DNA from: Halorussus salinus
Lineage (GTDB): Archaea > Halobacteriota > Halobacteria > Halobacteriales > Haladaptataceae
Direction: 5' to 3'
Length of the DNA: 64,000 nucleotides
Assembly: GCF_004765815.2 (NCBI RefSeq)
Contig: NZ_SBIS02000007.1
Span: 496,001 to 560,000, forward strand
Shown here: piece after piece, positions 7,669 to 15,129 of the stretch
Position numbering within the stretch: position 1 is the first letter of the stretch
Layout of the letters: each line of letters starts with the position of its first letter
The notes under the pieces: model-generated
The model's database searches: none
Seen by the model: the letters and a program-made list of their open reading frames with translations, nothing else
What the model was told of the DNA's origin: nothing
Position numbers and translations under genes: made by a program

Positions 7669-8913
7669 TCAGGCGAACAGTTCGCGGGCGCTGTCGAGGG
7701 CGTCGATCAGCGCGTCTATCTCGTCGGTCGTGTTGTAGAGGTAGAACGACGCGCGCGCCGAGGCCGCCACGCCCAACTTGTCGTGGAGCGGTTGCGTGCA
7801 GTGGTCGCCCGCCCGGATGGCGACGGCGTGGTCGTTCATGATGGACGCGAGGTCGTGGGCGTGGACCGAATCGAGGTTGAACGAGACCAGTCCGCCGCGG
7901 TCAGTCGGGTTCGTCGGGCCGTAGAGTTCGATGTCGTCGAACTCGGCCATCCGGTCGAGGGCGTATTCGGCCAGCGACTCCTCGTGGCGCTGAATCGCGG
8001 TCATGCCGATGTCGTCCAGATACTCGACCGCCTCGGCGAAGCCGACGCCTTGGGCGATGAGCGGCGTGCCGGGTTCGAACTTCCACGGCAGGTCGTGCCA
8101 CGTCGAGTCCTCGAACTCGACTTTCCGAATCATGCCGCCGCCGTACTGGAACGGCTCCATCTCGTCCAGAATCTCCTGTTTGCCGTAGAGGCCGCCGATG
8201 CCGGTCGGTCCGGCCATCTTGTGCGCCGAGAAGGCGTAGAAGTCGGCGTCGATGTCCTTCACGTCCACCGGGCGGTTCGGAACCGCTTGGGCACCGTCCA
8301 CGAAGATGTACGAATCGTGGTCGTGGGCGAGGTCCGCGAGTTCGGCGACGGGGTTGACGGTCCCGAGCGTGTTCGAGACGTGGACGACGCTGACCATCTC
8401 GGTGTCGTCGGTGATGAGGTCCGCGGCGGCGTCCATGTCGAGATACCCCTCGTCGGTGACGGGGATGTACTTCACGTCCGCGCCGGTTCGCTTGCCGATC
8501 TGTTGCCACGTCACCAGCGAAGCGTGGTGTTCCATCTCGGTCAGGACGATTTCGTCGCCCGGCCCGAGTTCGTTCAGCCCCCACGCGTAGGCCACCAAGT
8601 TCTCGGCCTCGGTGGTGTTCTTCGTGAATATCATCTCCTCGCGGCCGTCGGCACCGACGAACTCCGCCACCGTGTCGTGGGCCTCCTCGTAGGCCTCGGA
8701 GGCCTCTTGGCTCAGTTGGTGGATGCCCCGGTGGACGTTCGCGTTGTAGTGGCGGTAGTAGTCGGCGATGGCGTCGATGACCCGATTCGGCGTCTGACTC
8801 GTCGCGCCGTTGTCGAGGTAGACGAGTTGCTCGCCGTCGAACTCCCGCTGGAGAATCGGGAAGTCCTCCCGAATCCGCGCCACGTCGAGCGCGTCCGATT
8901 GTTGCAGTCCCAT
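7669..8913 (-). CDS. sufS: Cysteine desulfurase SufS
   Basis: A 414-residue PLP enzyme that takes sulfur from cysteine as a persulfide for Fe-S cluster assembly. The PLP lysine is K232 in AFSAHKMAGPTGIGG and the sulfur-carrying cysteine is C372 in RAGDHCTQP, typical of group II (SufS) desulfurases. The N-terminal VYLDNGATSQTP motif is also present. It probably works with the SufU scaffold at 5966-6394. No SufBCD genes are within the window, so the remaining machinery is elsewhere. Confidence 0.96.
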   Translation of the reverse strand: MGLQQSDALDVARIREDFPILQREFDGEQLVYLDNGATSQTPNRVIDAIADYYRHYNANVHRGIHQLSQEASEAYEEAHDTVAEFVGADGREEMIFTKNTTEAENLVAYAWGLNELGPGDEIVLTEMEHHASLVTWQQIGKRTGADVKYIPVTDEGYLDMDAAADLITDDTEMVSVVHVSNTLGTVNPVAELADLAHDHDSYIFVDGAQAVPNRPVDVKDIDADFYAFSAHKMAGPTGIGGLYGKQEILDEMEPFQYGGGMIRKVEFEDSTWHDLPWKFEPGTPLIAQGVGFAEAVEYLDDIGMTAIQRHEESLAEYALDRMAEFDDIELYGPTNPTDRGGLVSFNLDSVHAHDLASIMNDHAVAIRAGDHCTQPLHDKLGVAASARASFYLYNTTDEIDALIDALDSARELFA

Positions 8914-8985
8914 TGTCGGTAAGTAGGGTTTCGAGCAAGAACATTCCTTCGGTCCCGACGGCAGTGCGTAACCGGAACCGGTTTC

Positions 8986-9045
8986 GTCCGCGCGTCTCCC
9001 GCCGGGAACGGCCGATGCCGTCCGCGCGTCTCCCGTCGGGGACGG
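8986..9045. repeat. Imperfect 26-base direct repeat upstream of sufS
   Basis: Two copies at 8986-9011 and 9020-9045 share GTCCGCGCGTCTCCC plus a near-identical tail, differing at two positions. They lie between the divergent sufS and the small membrane protein gene, so they could hold duplicated regulatory sequence or be a local slip duplication. Confidence 0.6.
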
Positions 9046-9075
9046 GGTTAATAGCCTGCGCCCCTACCTCACGAT

Positions 9076-9309
9076 ATGGTCTCGAAACGACGACTCGGCG
9101 CGAGTCTCCTCCTGCTGGGGTTGGCGTTCGTCGGCGCGTTCCACGCCGTCGCCGCCATCGCATTCGACACCGGATTGGCCTCGGTGGGCGCGGGACTGGC
9201 GGGCATCTCGGTGCTGTCGCTGATGGTCGTCAATCTCCCGATGCTCGGCGAGGGAAGCGGAGACGAAACCGAGGAGGACGACGCGGACGCCGACGCCGCG
9301 GACGACTGA
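9076..9309 (+). CDS. Small two-helix membrane protein with acidic tail (copy 1)
   Basis: A 77-residue protein: basic start MVSKRRLGAS, two hydrophobic helices (about residues 9-31 and 35-55), and a tail rich in Asp and Glu. No known domain. The next gene begins with an almost identical N-terminus and the same helix-helix-acidic tail plan, so the two are tandem paralogues. The gene is divergent from sufS and has an A+T-rich GGTTAATAG stretch about 28 bases before the ATG. Confidence 0.65.
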   Translation: MVSKRRLGASLLLLGLAFVGAFHAVAAIAFDTGLASVGAGLAGISVLSLMVVNLPMLGEGSGDETEEDDADADAADD

Positions 9310-9392
9310 GATAGACGCGGACGACCGAGACGGACTGTCCACGAAGACGGACGTTCTAGGGGAACTACGTCCCGAGCGTCCGAAATCCCAGT

Positions 9393-9749
9393 ATGGTCTC
9401 GACTCCTCGACTCGGCGCGACCGCACTGCTCGGCGGCGGCGCACTGGTCGGCACGCTCTCGCTGACGACGCCGCTGTTCGGCGACGGACTGGGCGACGCT
9501 GGCCTGACTCTCCTCGGACTCCTCGTGTTGGCGTCGCTCGGCGTGCCCCTCCTCTTCTGGAACGACGGAGAGAGCGGCGACGACGTAGATAGCGACGAGA
9601 ACGACGAGGATAGTGACGAAGACGACGAGGAGGACAACGACGACGAAAATAGCGACGCAGACAGCGATGATGAAGACAGGGACAGCGACGACGAAGACGA
9701 TGACGACGACGTAGACAGCGACGGGAACGAGGCGGGCGACGACGATTGA
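9393..9749 (+). CDS. Small two-helix membrane protein with long poly-acidic tail (copy 2)
   Basis: A 118-residue paralogue of the gene at 9076: MVSTPRLGA start and two hydrophobic helices, then from about residue 60 an almost pure Asp/Glu/Ser tail of ~58 residues made of GAC/GAT/GAA codons interspersed with AGC. The tail DNA is a degenerate trinucleotide repeat, so length variation by slippage is likely. The function is unknown. An acidic cytoplasmic or extracellular brush anchored by a hairpin membrane domain is the simplest reading. Confidence 0.62.
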   Translation: MVSTPRLGATALLGGGALVGTLSLTTPLFGDGLGDAGLTLLGLLVLASLGVPLLFWNDGESGDDVDSDENDEDSDEDDEEDNDDENSDADSDDEDRDSDDEDDDDDVDSDGNEAGDDD

Positions 9750-9784
9750 ATCGGTTCGGAAATCCCGCTACACCCCCTTCGAGC

Positions 9785-10075
9785 CTACATCCGGAGGAGT
9801 TGCGCGTGGCGCGTCGTCTCGACGTTCAAGACGTTCTCCTCGTCCACGAACCCCTCCCGAATCGCCAACTCGACCGCCTCGGTTCCCACGAGGTTCGCCA
9901 CCGAGGCGCGAGCGAGACTGTCCACGACGGTCTGCTCGTCTACTTCGTCGCCGCCGTAGAACTCCTCGGTGACGGTCAGCGAGACGCCGTCCTCCTCGAA
10001 AGTCTCGCCCAGCACGTCGTCGTCGCAGACGGCCACGAGGAGTCCCTCGTCGGTCTCGCGCTCGTTGAGTATCAT
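9785..10075 (-). CDS. DUF424 family protein
   Basis: A 96-residue protein with the archaeal DUF424 pattern: MILNERETDEGLLVAVCD, LGETFEEDGVSLTV and SVANLVGTEAVELAIREGF. Members are small conserved archaeal proteins of undetermined function, sometimes found near translation genes. The ATG at 10075 overlaps the stop of the upstream TPR gene by four bases (ATGA), so the pair is probably translated together. Confidence 0.88.
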   Translation of the reverse strand: MILNERETDEGLLVAVCDDDVLGETFEEDGVSLTVTEEFYGGDEVDEQTVVDSLARASVANLVGTEAVELAIREGFVDEENVLNVETTRHAQLLRM

Positions 10076-10824
10076 CGCTCCTGTCGCTGTTCCTCTTGGT
10101 CGATGAGTTCCTGCTCGGCCTGCTCGCGGAGGTCTTCGGCTTCTTCGGCTATCTCCTCGGCCTCGTCGTACTGGCCGAGTTCTTCGAGCGCGCGGGCCTT
10201 CTCGTCTAACACCTGCGAGTTGCGGAGACCGAGGCGAATGGCGTTTTCGAGGCTGTTCAGCGCGTCCTCGGCGAGACCGCGTTCCAGTAGGAAGAACCCG
10301 CGGTTGAACCACGCTTCGGCGAATCGCTCGTCAATCTCGACGGCCTTCTCGGCGTGTTCGAGCGCCTGCTCGCTCCGGCCCGACTCCCAGAGCGCGTAGG
10401 CCAGATTCGTCTCGGCGGTCGCGGCGTGTTCGCTCTCGGCGTCGATGTTGATGGCTTCGCGGTAGTCACCGATGGCGGCGTCCCACTCGTCGAGTTCGGC
10501 GTGGGCCGCGCCCTTGTTCGTCCACGCTTCCTGTTCGAGTTTGCTGTCCTCAGGGGCGTACTGGGCCGCGCGCTCGAAGGTGTCGGCGGCCTGCTCGAAC
10601 CGGTTTATCTGCATGTAGTTCAGGCCCACGTCGATGAGTTGCGCGACATCTATCTCGTCGTCGTTGACGTTCTGGTCGTCCAGCAGGTCGGCGACGACGC
10701 GCGAGTCCACCGGGTCCACCTTGTCGGGGTCCACGTCCAGTTCGGGCGGGTCGAGGTCGAACCCCTCGTAGGGGTCGTCGAACCGCTCGTCCTCGGAGAA
10801 GTCGTGGTCCTCGGGGTCAGTCAT
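10072..10824 (-). CDS. Tetratricopeptide repeat protein
   Basis: A 250-residue acidic soluble protein. After an Asp/Glu-rich N-terminus (about 60 residues) it has roughly four TPR units (residues about 65-215) with the A-x-A/G-x8-A spacing, for example QINRFEQAADTFERAAQYAP and ESGRSEQALEHAEKAVEI. A glutamate/glutamine-rich helix ends the protein. TPR domains are protein-binding scaffolds; the partner is unknown. Its stop overlaps the DUF424 start. Confidence 0.88.
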   Translation of the reverse strand: MTDPEDHDFSEDERFDDPYEGFDLDPPELDVDPDKVDPVDSRVVADLLDDQNVNDDEIDVAQLIDVGLNYMQINRFEQAADTFERAAQYAPEDSKLEQEAWTNKGAAHAELDEWDAAIGDYREAINIDAESEHAATAETNLAYALWESGRSEQALEHAEKAVEIDERFAEAWFNRGFFLLERGLAEDALNSLENAIRLGLRNSQVLDEKARALEELGQYDEAEEIAEEAEDLREQAEQELIDQEEQRQER

Positions 10825-10862
10825 GTCTCGGTGTTTGGCGTTCGGCGGGGTTAAGAACTACG

Positions 10863-11078
10863 CTATCGAGATTCCGGACGTGCATGTTCGAAGCCCTCTC
10901 GGGAGCGTTTCACCGTCTCGCTTATTTTCTCGGCTTCGTCCGTGGACCACGCGCCGACATTGATAGGGGCTTCCTCGTCGGCCAGTCGGCGCAGAAGTTC
11001 GTCCCACGTCTCGTCTTCTTCTTTCATCCGAGAGAGCCTATCCTTCGTGCCCTCGGTGATTGGGATGGTCGCACTCAT
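10863..11078 (-). CDS. DUF7557-type / VapB-like small protein
   Basis: A 71-residue protein starting MSATIPITEGTKDRLSRMKE, then ETWDELLRRLAD. This is the usual N-terminal pattern of haloarchaeal VapB-like antitoxins: a short beta strand for DNA binding, then helices. Relatives usually precede a PIN-domain VapC toxin, but no PIN gene is adjacent; the downstream gene on this strand is the TPR protein. It is therefore an orphan antitoxin-like regulator, or acts on a toxin encoded elsewhere. Confidence 0.65.
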   Translation of the reverse strand: MSATIPITEGTKDRLSRMKEEDETWDELLRRLADEEAPINVGAWSTDEAEKISETVKRSREGFEHARPESR

Positions 11079-11151
11079 TTACTCACGCCGTGTACGTGAA
11101 GACACAGAATCGTTTCGCTGTCGAGAATCGTTCGTACCGGACAGCGGCCCG

Positions 11152-11481
11152 TTACTCGCTTCGCGTCCGGACCGCGGTGCCCGAGAGGTTGACCCACAGC
11201 ATCCCCTCGGCCATCTCCTCGTAGTCGAACGACGCGCCCACCACGGCGTCGGCACCGAGGTCTTCCGCTTCCGCGCGGAGGTCGGCGACGGCCTCCTCGC
11301 GGCCCGTCTCTATCTTCTTCTCGTAAGACCCGCTCCGGCCGCCGACCACGTCGCGGATGCCCGCCGCGATGTCGCTGACGACGTTCGCGCCGATGACCGC
11401 CTCGCCCGAGACGACGCCGAGGTACTCCGAGACTTCGCGGCCGTCGAGACCGTCCGTGGTCGTGATAGTGACTTCTGTCAT
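11152..11481 (-). CDS. YbjQ/UPF0145 family protein
   Basis: A 109-residue YbjQ-type (heavy-metal-binding fold) protein. The signature SGEAVIGANVVSDIAAGIRD and the second half LGADAVVGASFDYEEM are typical, and the length is standard. Family members form pentameric rings; the role is unknown. Monocistronic on the minus strand, with an A+T-rich promoter-like segment just upstream near 11500. Confidence 0.9.
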   Translation of the reverse strand: MTEVTITTTDGLDGREVSEYLGVVSGEAVIGANVVSDIAAGIRDVVGGRSGSYEKKIETGREEAVADLRAEAEDLGADAVVGASFDYEEMAEGMLWVNLSGTAVRTRSE

Positions 11482-11609
11482 ACAGTTCTAATTTCGAGGA
11501 GTGCGGAGATAAAGACGCCGTGAAGCTTGCAGACACGACGCACGGAACTGGGCGGTGAGACCGCTCCTCGACACCTAGGTTCAAGCCCGCGGACGACCAG
11601 TAGCCGACC

Positions 11610-12176
11610 ATGCGACTGTTCGTCAGCATCGACCTCCCCGAGGAGTTCGCCGCGGAAGTCGAGGCGGTCCAAGACGAGTTCGCCGACGCCTCGGGGCTGA
11701 GCTTCACCGACCCCGAGCAGGCCCACGTCACCGTCAAGTTCCTCGGCGACGTGACCCGCGGAGAACTCCCGCGGGTGAAAAACGCCCTCCGGCGGGCAAT
11801 CGAGGAGTCCGGGGTCGAACCGTTCGAGGCCACCTACGAGGGACTGGGCGTGTTTCCCGGTCTCGGCTACATCCAAGTCCTCTGGCTCGGCGTCGGCGCG
11901 GGGAGCGACGAGATGACCAGCCTCCACGAGGCCGTCGAGCGCGAGGTGACGCGTCTGGGCTTCGACCCCGAGGACCACGACTTCACGCCCCACGTCACCC
12001 TCGCGCGGATGGAACACGCCGGGGGCAAGGAGCTGGTACAGGAGAACGTCGAGGAACTGGCCCCGACCGTGGGCACGACCGACGTGACCGAGATTCGACT
12101 GACCGAGAGCGTCCTGACCGACGACGGCCCGGAGTACTCGACGGTCGAGTCGTTCGCGCTCGGCGACGGCGAGTGA
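11610..12176 (+). CDS. thpR: RNA 2',3'-cyclic phosphodiesterase ThpR (LigT)
   Basis: A 188-residue 2H phosphoesterase. Both catalytic HxT motifs are present: HVT at 39-41 and HVT at 128-130. The N-terminus [13 protein letters not shown] is diagnostic. The enzyme opens 2',3'-cyclic phosphates on RNA and can join tRNA halves in vitro. It lies immediately before the rpl39e cluster. A second, more divergent 2H-type protein is at 54722-55237. Confidence 0.95.
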   Translation: MRLFVSIDLPEEFAAEVEAVQDEFADASGLSFTDPEQAHVTVKFLGDVTRGELPRVKNALRRAIEESGVEPFEATYEGLGVFPGLGYIQVLWLGVGAGSDEMTSLHEAVEREVTRLGFDPEDHDFTPHVTLARMEHAGGKELVQENVEELAPTVGTTDVTEIRLTESVLTDDGPEYSTVESFALGDGE

Positions 12177-12241
12177 CGAGTCGGGGGAGCGCGACGAACC
12201 GGCGGACGCGCCGGAGCGCGACCGGCCGCAAAGCAACACGA

Positions 12242-12247
12242 TTTTAA
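12242..12247 (+). promoter_or_regulatory. Putative TATA box of the rpl39e-rpl31e-tif6 operon
   Basis: TTTTAA about 29 bases before the rpl39e ATG at 12274. It is the only promoter-like element ahead of the three tightly packed translation genes. Confidence 0.55.
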
Positions 12248-12273
12248 GCTACGGCGGGAAAGAGCATGGTACC

Positions 12274-12426
12274 ATGAGTAAGAAATCGAAGGCGAAGAAA
12301 AAGCGCCTGTCTAAGCTCGACCGGCAGAACAGCCGCGTTCCCGCGTGGGTCATCATGAAGACCGACCGCGAGACGCAGCGCAACCCCAAGCGCCGAAACT
12401 GGCGGCGTAACGACACCGACGAATAA
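12274..12426 (+). CDS. rpl39e: Ribosomal protein eL39
   Basis: A 50-residue large-subunit protein that lines the exit tunnel. The sequence [20 protein letters not shown] and the end [15 protein letters not shown] are full-length eL39. The stop overlaps the next start by one base (TAATG), so rpl31e is coupled to it. Its basic composition contrasts with the acidic proteome, as is usual for ribosomal proteins here. Confidence 0.97.
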   Translation: MSKKSKAKKKRLSKLDRQNSRVPAWVIMKTDRETQRNPKRRNWRRNDTDE

Positions 12427-12704
12427 TGAGCGCCAACGACTTCGAGGAGCGCGTCATCACGGTGCCGCTCCGCGACGCCAAGGCCGCGGCGAAACACGAG
12501 CGCGCCGACAAGGCGATGACGCTCGTCCGCGACCATCTCGCACAGCACTTCAAAGTAGACGACGACGAAGTCCGCCTCGACCCCTCGATAAACGAGGCCG
12601 TCTGGTCGCGCGGTCGCAAGAAGCCCCCGAGCAAGCTTCGCGTCCGCGCCGCCCGGTTCGAGGAGGAAGGCGAGACGGTCGTCGAAGCGGAACACGCCGA
12701 GTAG
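12426..12704 (+). CDS. rpl31e: Ribosomal protein eL31
   Basis: A 92-residue archaeal/eukaryotic-type large-subunit protein near the tunnel exit. Recognised by [40 protein letters not shown] and the C-terminal [18 protein letters not shown]. It starts within the rpl39e stop codon and is followed four bases later by the aIF6 start. Confidence 0.97.
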   Translation: MSANDFEERVITVPLRDAKAAAKHERADKAMTLVRDHLAQHFKVDDDEVRLDPSINEAVWSRGRKKPPSKLRVRAARFEEEGETVVEAEHAE

Positions 12705-12708
12705 AGCT

Positions 12709-13374
12709 TTGCTCCGCGCCGCTTTCGTCGGGTCGTCGTACGTCGGTGTCTTCGCACGCGCTACCGACGAGTATCTGCTGGTTCGCCCCGACTTGGACGA
12801 CGATATCGTCGCCGACGTGAGCGACGAACTGGAGGTGGACGCCATCGAGACGACGGTCGGAGGCTCCTCGACCGTCGGCGCGCTGGCGGTCGGCAACGAG
12901 AACGGCCTGCTGGTCAGCAGTCGCGTCACCGACCGCGAGCGCGACCGCATCGCCGAGGCCGCAGACGCCGAAGTAGTCGAACTGCCGGGCAAAATCAACG
13001 CCGCGGGCAACGTCGTCCTCGCCAACGACGAGGGTGCCTACGTCCACCCGGACCTGCCCCGCGAGGCGATGCAGGCAGTCGAGGAGGCCCTCGAAGTGGA
13101 CGTGGAGCGCGGCGAACTCGCCGACGTGCGGACGGTCGGCACCGCCGCGGTCGCCACGAACCACGGCGTCCTCTGTCACCCGAAGGCGACCGACGCCCAA
13201 CTCGACCGACTGGAGGAGGTGCTGGGCGTGCCCGCCGACATCGGCACCATCAACTACGGCGCGCCGCTGGTCGGGTCGGGCCTGCTGGCCAACGAACACG
13301 GCTACGTCGTCGGACAGGAGACGACCGGGCCGGAGTTAGGCCGCATCGAGCAGTCGCTCGGTTACATCGAGTAG
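12709..13374 (+). CDS. tif6: Translation initiation factor aIF6
   Basis: A 221-residue factor that binds the large ribosomal subunit and blocks subunit joining. The fivefold pseudo-symmetric beta-alpha repeats are visible as recurring VGNENGLLV / [11 protein letters not shown] / [11 protein letters not shown] / [10 protein letters not shown] units. The start is TTG 12709 ([10 protein letters not shown]): no ATG or GTG fits the conserved N-terminus, and the TTG sits four bases after the rpl31e stop, consistent with translational coupling. The last 14 codons ([14 protein letters not shown] plus stop) recur in diverged form at 14351-14395, which suggests use of the gene end as an integration site. 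Confidence 0.95.
   Translation: MLRAAFVGSSYVGVFARATDEYLLVRPDLDDDIVADVSDELEVDAIETTVGGSSTVGALAVGNENGLLVSSRVTDRERDRIAEAADAEVVELPGKINAAGNVVLANDEGAYVHPDLPREAMQAVEEALEVDVERGELADVRTVGTAAVATNHGVLCHPKATDAQLDRLEEVLGVPADIGTINYGAPLVGSGLLANEHGYVVGQETTGPELGRIEQSLGYIE
13331..13374 (+). repeat. aIF6 3'-end repeat, left copy (possible attachment site)
   Basis: The final ~14 codons of tif6. The same segment recurs 1,020 bases downstream with mainly synonymous changes and identical amino acids in IEQSLGYIE plus the stop. A gene-end repeat bracketing foreign-looking DNA is what integration into a gene 3' end leaves behind. Confidence 0.65.
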
Positions 13375-13486
13375 CGCCTTCGTCAGGCTGTCGGGACAGC
13401 GTATCGTCTGATTTCTCTTCCAAATCGCTCCTCGGTGGTGTCTTCACGACAAGAATTATGATTAAGGAGACGATAGTCAAGTATAT

Positions 13487-13597
13487 ATGAAACAGTCGAA
13501 AGACATCCCGACTGCCGAGGAGGTCGCATCGGCGGCGGGTGGAGACGTGGACACCGCCGAGGATGCACTGCGTGCAGTCCAGTTCAAAGACGAATAG
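13487..13597 (+). CDS. 36-residue small protein of the aIF6-flanked cassette
   Basis: Short ORF beginning MKQSKDIPTAEEVASAAGGD and ending VQFKDE, preceded directly by GTATAT and an A+T-rich stretch. It is lower in GC than the flanking ribosomal genes. No recognised domain; the ...IPTAEEVASAAGGDVDTAEDALRA part could form a helix-turn-helix-like pair of short helices. Located 37 bases before the HEPN-like gene, so it could be a small partner or antidote. This is inference from position. Confidence 0.5.
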   Translation: MKQSKDIPTAEEVASAAGGDVDTAEDALRAVQFKDE

Positions 13598-13634
13598 AGA
13601 TATTCGAGGCTAGTTCTAGTTGCCGAATTTATAT

Positions 13635-14279
13635 ATGAGTTCGTACGAGTACGAGATACAGGCACTCTACGAAGCAAACGTTCTGCCAGCGAACACGCTT
13701 TCTCAGTCGGCCGCAACGCGACTTACGGCCGCGAAGCGCGTACTCGACCAGAACTACTACGAAGTCAAACAGTACATCAACGGTGACCTCGAAACCAATC
13801 CGGTGTACATCTGTCCGGAAGACTCACGCGAAGATGCGGGATTCGAGGTACTCCGTCTACTCCACAACTATCTCTCGTCTCTCTACTCGTTCAACGAGAC
13901 GATACGGGTCGTTTTCAACCAGAACACGGCGGATGGAGTCGAACTTACGAGCGGTTCGTTTACCCCTGCTACCGGTGGCACCGAAGAGTCGTACTACGCT
14001 CGGAAGCTAAGTTTCCTGAGAGGACTGCGAACTGATTTTCAGCACGGGGGATTCTCCAGTCTTTCGTTCGAAAAAGTGGGTGACCTAGGCAACTTCGCAG
14101 GGTATCACGTCGAATTTGACAGCGAGACGTTCGTCGAGGACAGTGGTCTCCGCGACCCCAAACGATTTTTGCGGCACACGAACGGCAACGAACAGCGATA
14201 CCCACTGTGCTTCATCGAACAGTTCCAGACCGGTCAGTTGCAATCGTTTTACCACGATGTCGAAGAGTGGTTCGACTGA
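13635..14279 (+). CDS. HEPN-like protein of the aIF6-flanked cassette
   Basis: A 214-residue protein from ATG 13635 (a TTG at 13620 would add five residues). Mostly helical N-terminal half with LLHNYLSSLYSFNETIRVVF (residues 75-94), then YYARKLSFLRGLRTDFQHGGF, which contains R132-x4-H137. That fits the RX4-6H catalytic pattern of HEPN ribonucleases found in toxin-antitoxin and abortive-infection systems. A C-terminal beta-rich part (YHVEFDSETF) follows. GC content is clearly lower than in the neighbours. I see no other domain. The HEPN assignment rests on the motif and helical context and is moderate. Confidence 0.55.
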   Translation: MSSYEYEIQALYEANVLPANTLSQSAATRLTAAKRVLDQNYYEVKQYINGDLETNPVYICPEDSREDAGFEVLRLLHNYLSSLYSFNETIRVVFNQNTADGVELTSGSFTPATGGTEESYYARKLSFLRGLRTDFQHGGFSSLSFEKVGDLGNFAGYHVEFDSETFVEDSGLRDPKRFLRHTNGNEQRYPLCFIEQFQTGQLQSFYHDVEEWFD

Positions 14280-14350
14280 ACTCTCGAAGAGAAACCCTTG
14301 TTTCCCAGCAACTTCGTCATTCTCGTTGACTCGTCCTCGAAGTGGTCGAA

Positions 14351-14395
14351 CCGAAGTTGGGCGGTATCGAGCAGTCGCTCGGCTACATCGAGTAG
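14351..14395 (+). repeat. Diverged copy of the aIF6 3' end (right copy)
   Basis: Reading in frame to the TAG at 14393-14395 gives [14 protein letters not shown], against [14 protein letters not shown] in the real gene. Third codon positions differ (TTG for TTA, GGC for GGT), so this is not a recent slip duplication but a copy with its own history, as expected for an element-carried or displaced native gene end. A stop at 14327 shows it is only a fragment. Confidence 0.7.
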
Positions 14396-14614
14396 TCAAT
14401 CGGCGTGCCAGACGAGACTGTTTCCGATTTTCTCGCTTCTAACGACACCGTCCTCTTCGAGTTTGTTCAGGTAGTAGTAGGCAGAATCGTATCCACAGCC
14501 TACTCTCTCGGCGACGGTCGTCGTCGCGGTGTCGAGGTATTCGACCGCGCTCGCAAAGTCCTCTTCAGAGGGCTGTTCGTCTCGATTCGAGGGGTGCGGG
14601 TCGAGGTTTACCAC
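14396..14614 (-). CDS. Small winged helix-turn-helix protein
   Basis: A 72-residue protein from GTG 14614. It has a wHTH core: SAVEYLDTATTTVAERVGC, then YDSAYYYLNKLEEDGVVRSE and a short wing GNSLVWHAD, like MarR/FaeA-type or haloarchaeal phage-repressor-like regulators. A TACTTATC stretch about 28 bases upstream of the GTG supports this start. The stop codon directly abuts the diverged aIF6 end, so the gene marks the right border of the cassette or lies just outside it. Confidence 0.65.
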   Translation of the reverse strand: MVNLDPHPSNRDEQPSEEDFASAVEYLDTATTTVAERVGCGYDSAYYYLNKLEEDGVVRSEKIGNSLVWHAD

Positions 14615-14703
14615 GCTTCGATGTCGTAGCGGCCGAGAGATAAGTATCAGCTAAATATATATTGAAGGGACGGGGATTCCGTGCCTCGTCACGAAACAAC
14701 CAC

Positions 14704-14871
14704 TCACTCCTCGTCGTCCCCGTCCTCGCGGCGCTCGCTGAGGTGTTCCCAAATCTCCGTACACCCCGCCCCGTCCTCCACGTCCGAGAGGTGGCTCCGT
14801 TCCCGGTCGGCGTCGCTGTCCTCGGACTCGTCGGCGGCGGCCTGCTCGTCGAGTGTCTCCTCGGCGGTCAT
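14704..14871 (-). CDS. Small acidic protein with CTEIWEHLSE motif
   Basis: A 55-residue acidic protein starting MTAEETLDEQAAADESEDSD and ending ERREDGDDEE, with a single conserved-looking core VEDGAGCTEIWEHLSE. A TTTAA element about 27 bases upstream (near 14898-14902) supports it as a real leaderless gene. No known domain. The one cysteine before a predicted amphipathic helix could bind a partner or metal in a dimer; this is inference. Confidence 0.6.
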   Translation of the reverse strand: MTAEETLDEQAAADESEDSDADRERSHLSDVEDGAGCTEIWEHLSERREDGDDEE

Positions 14872-15129
14872 TACCGGTCGATAAGCGGACGACGCGGTTA
14901 AACCCGCGCTCAGGCGTAATCGCTACCGATGCTCCCTTTCGGAGGCGGTTCTTTCCGGTAGTCGTGACGCGGATGAATCGTCGCTGGCGGGCCGGAGACG
15001 GCCGGAGAGCTTCGTCTGGCGGCGTTCGAACGTCTCGGCGGCGAGTCGGAGCGTCAACGAATCCGACGACACTCGGCAACAGTCGCGGGCGACGACAGTC
15101 TTACTCGCTGGCTGGGCGTCCGTGTGAGC

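Noticed and set aside
13375-14395. Idea that the cassette is an insertion sequence
   Set aside because: No transposase, no terminal inverted repeats, and the flanking repeat is a gene end with synonymous divergence rather than a short target duplication.
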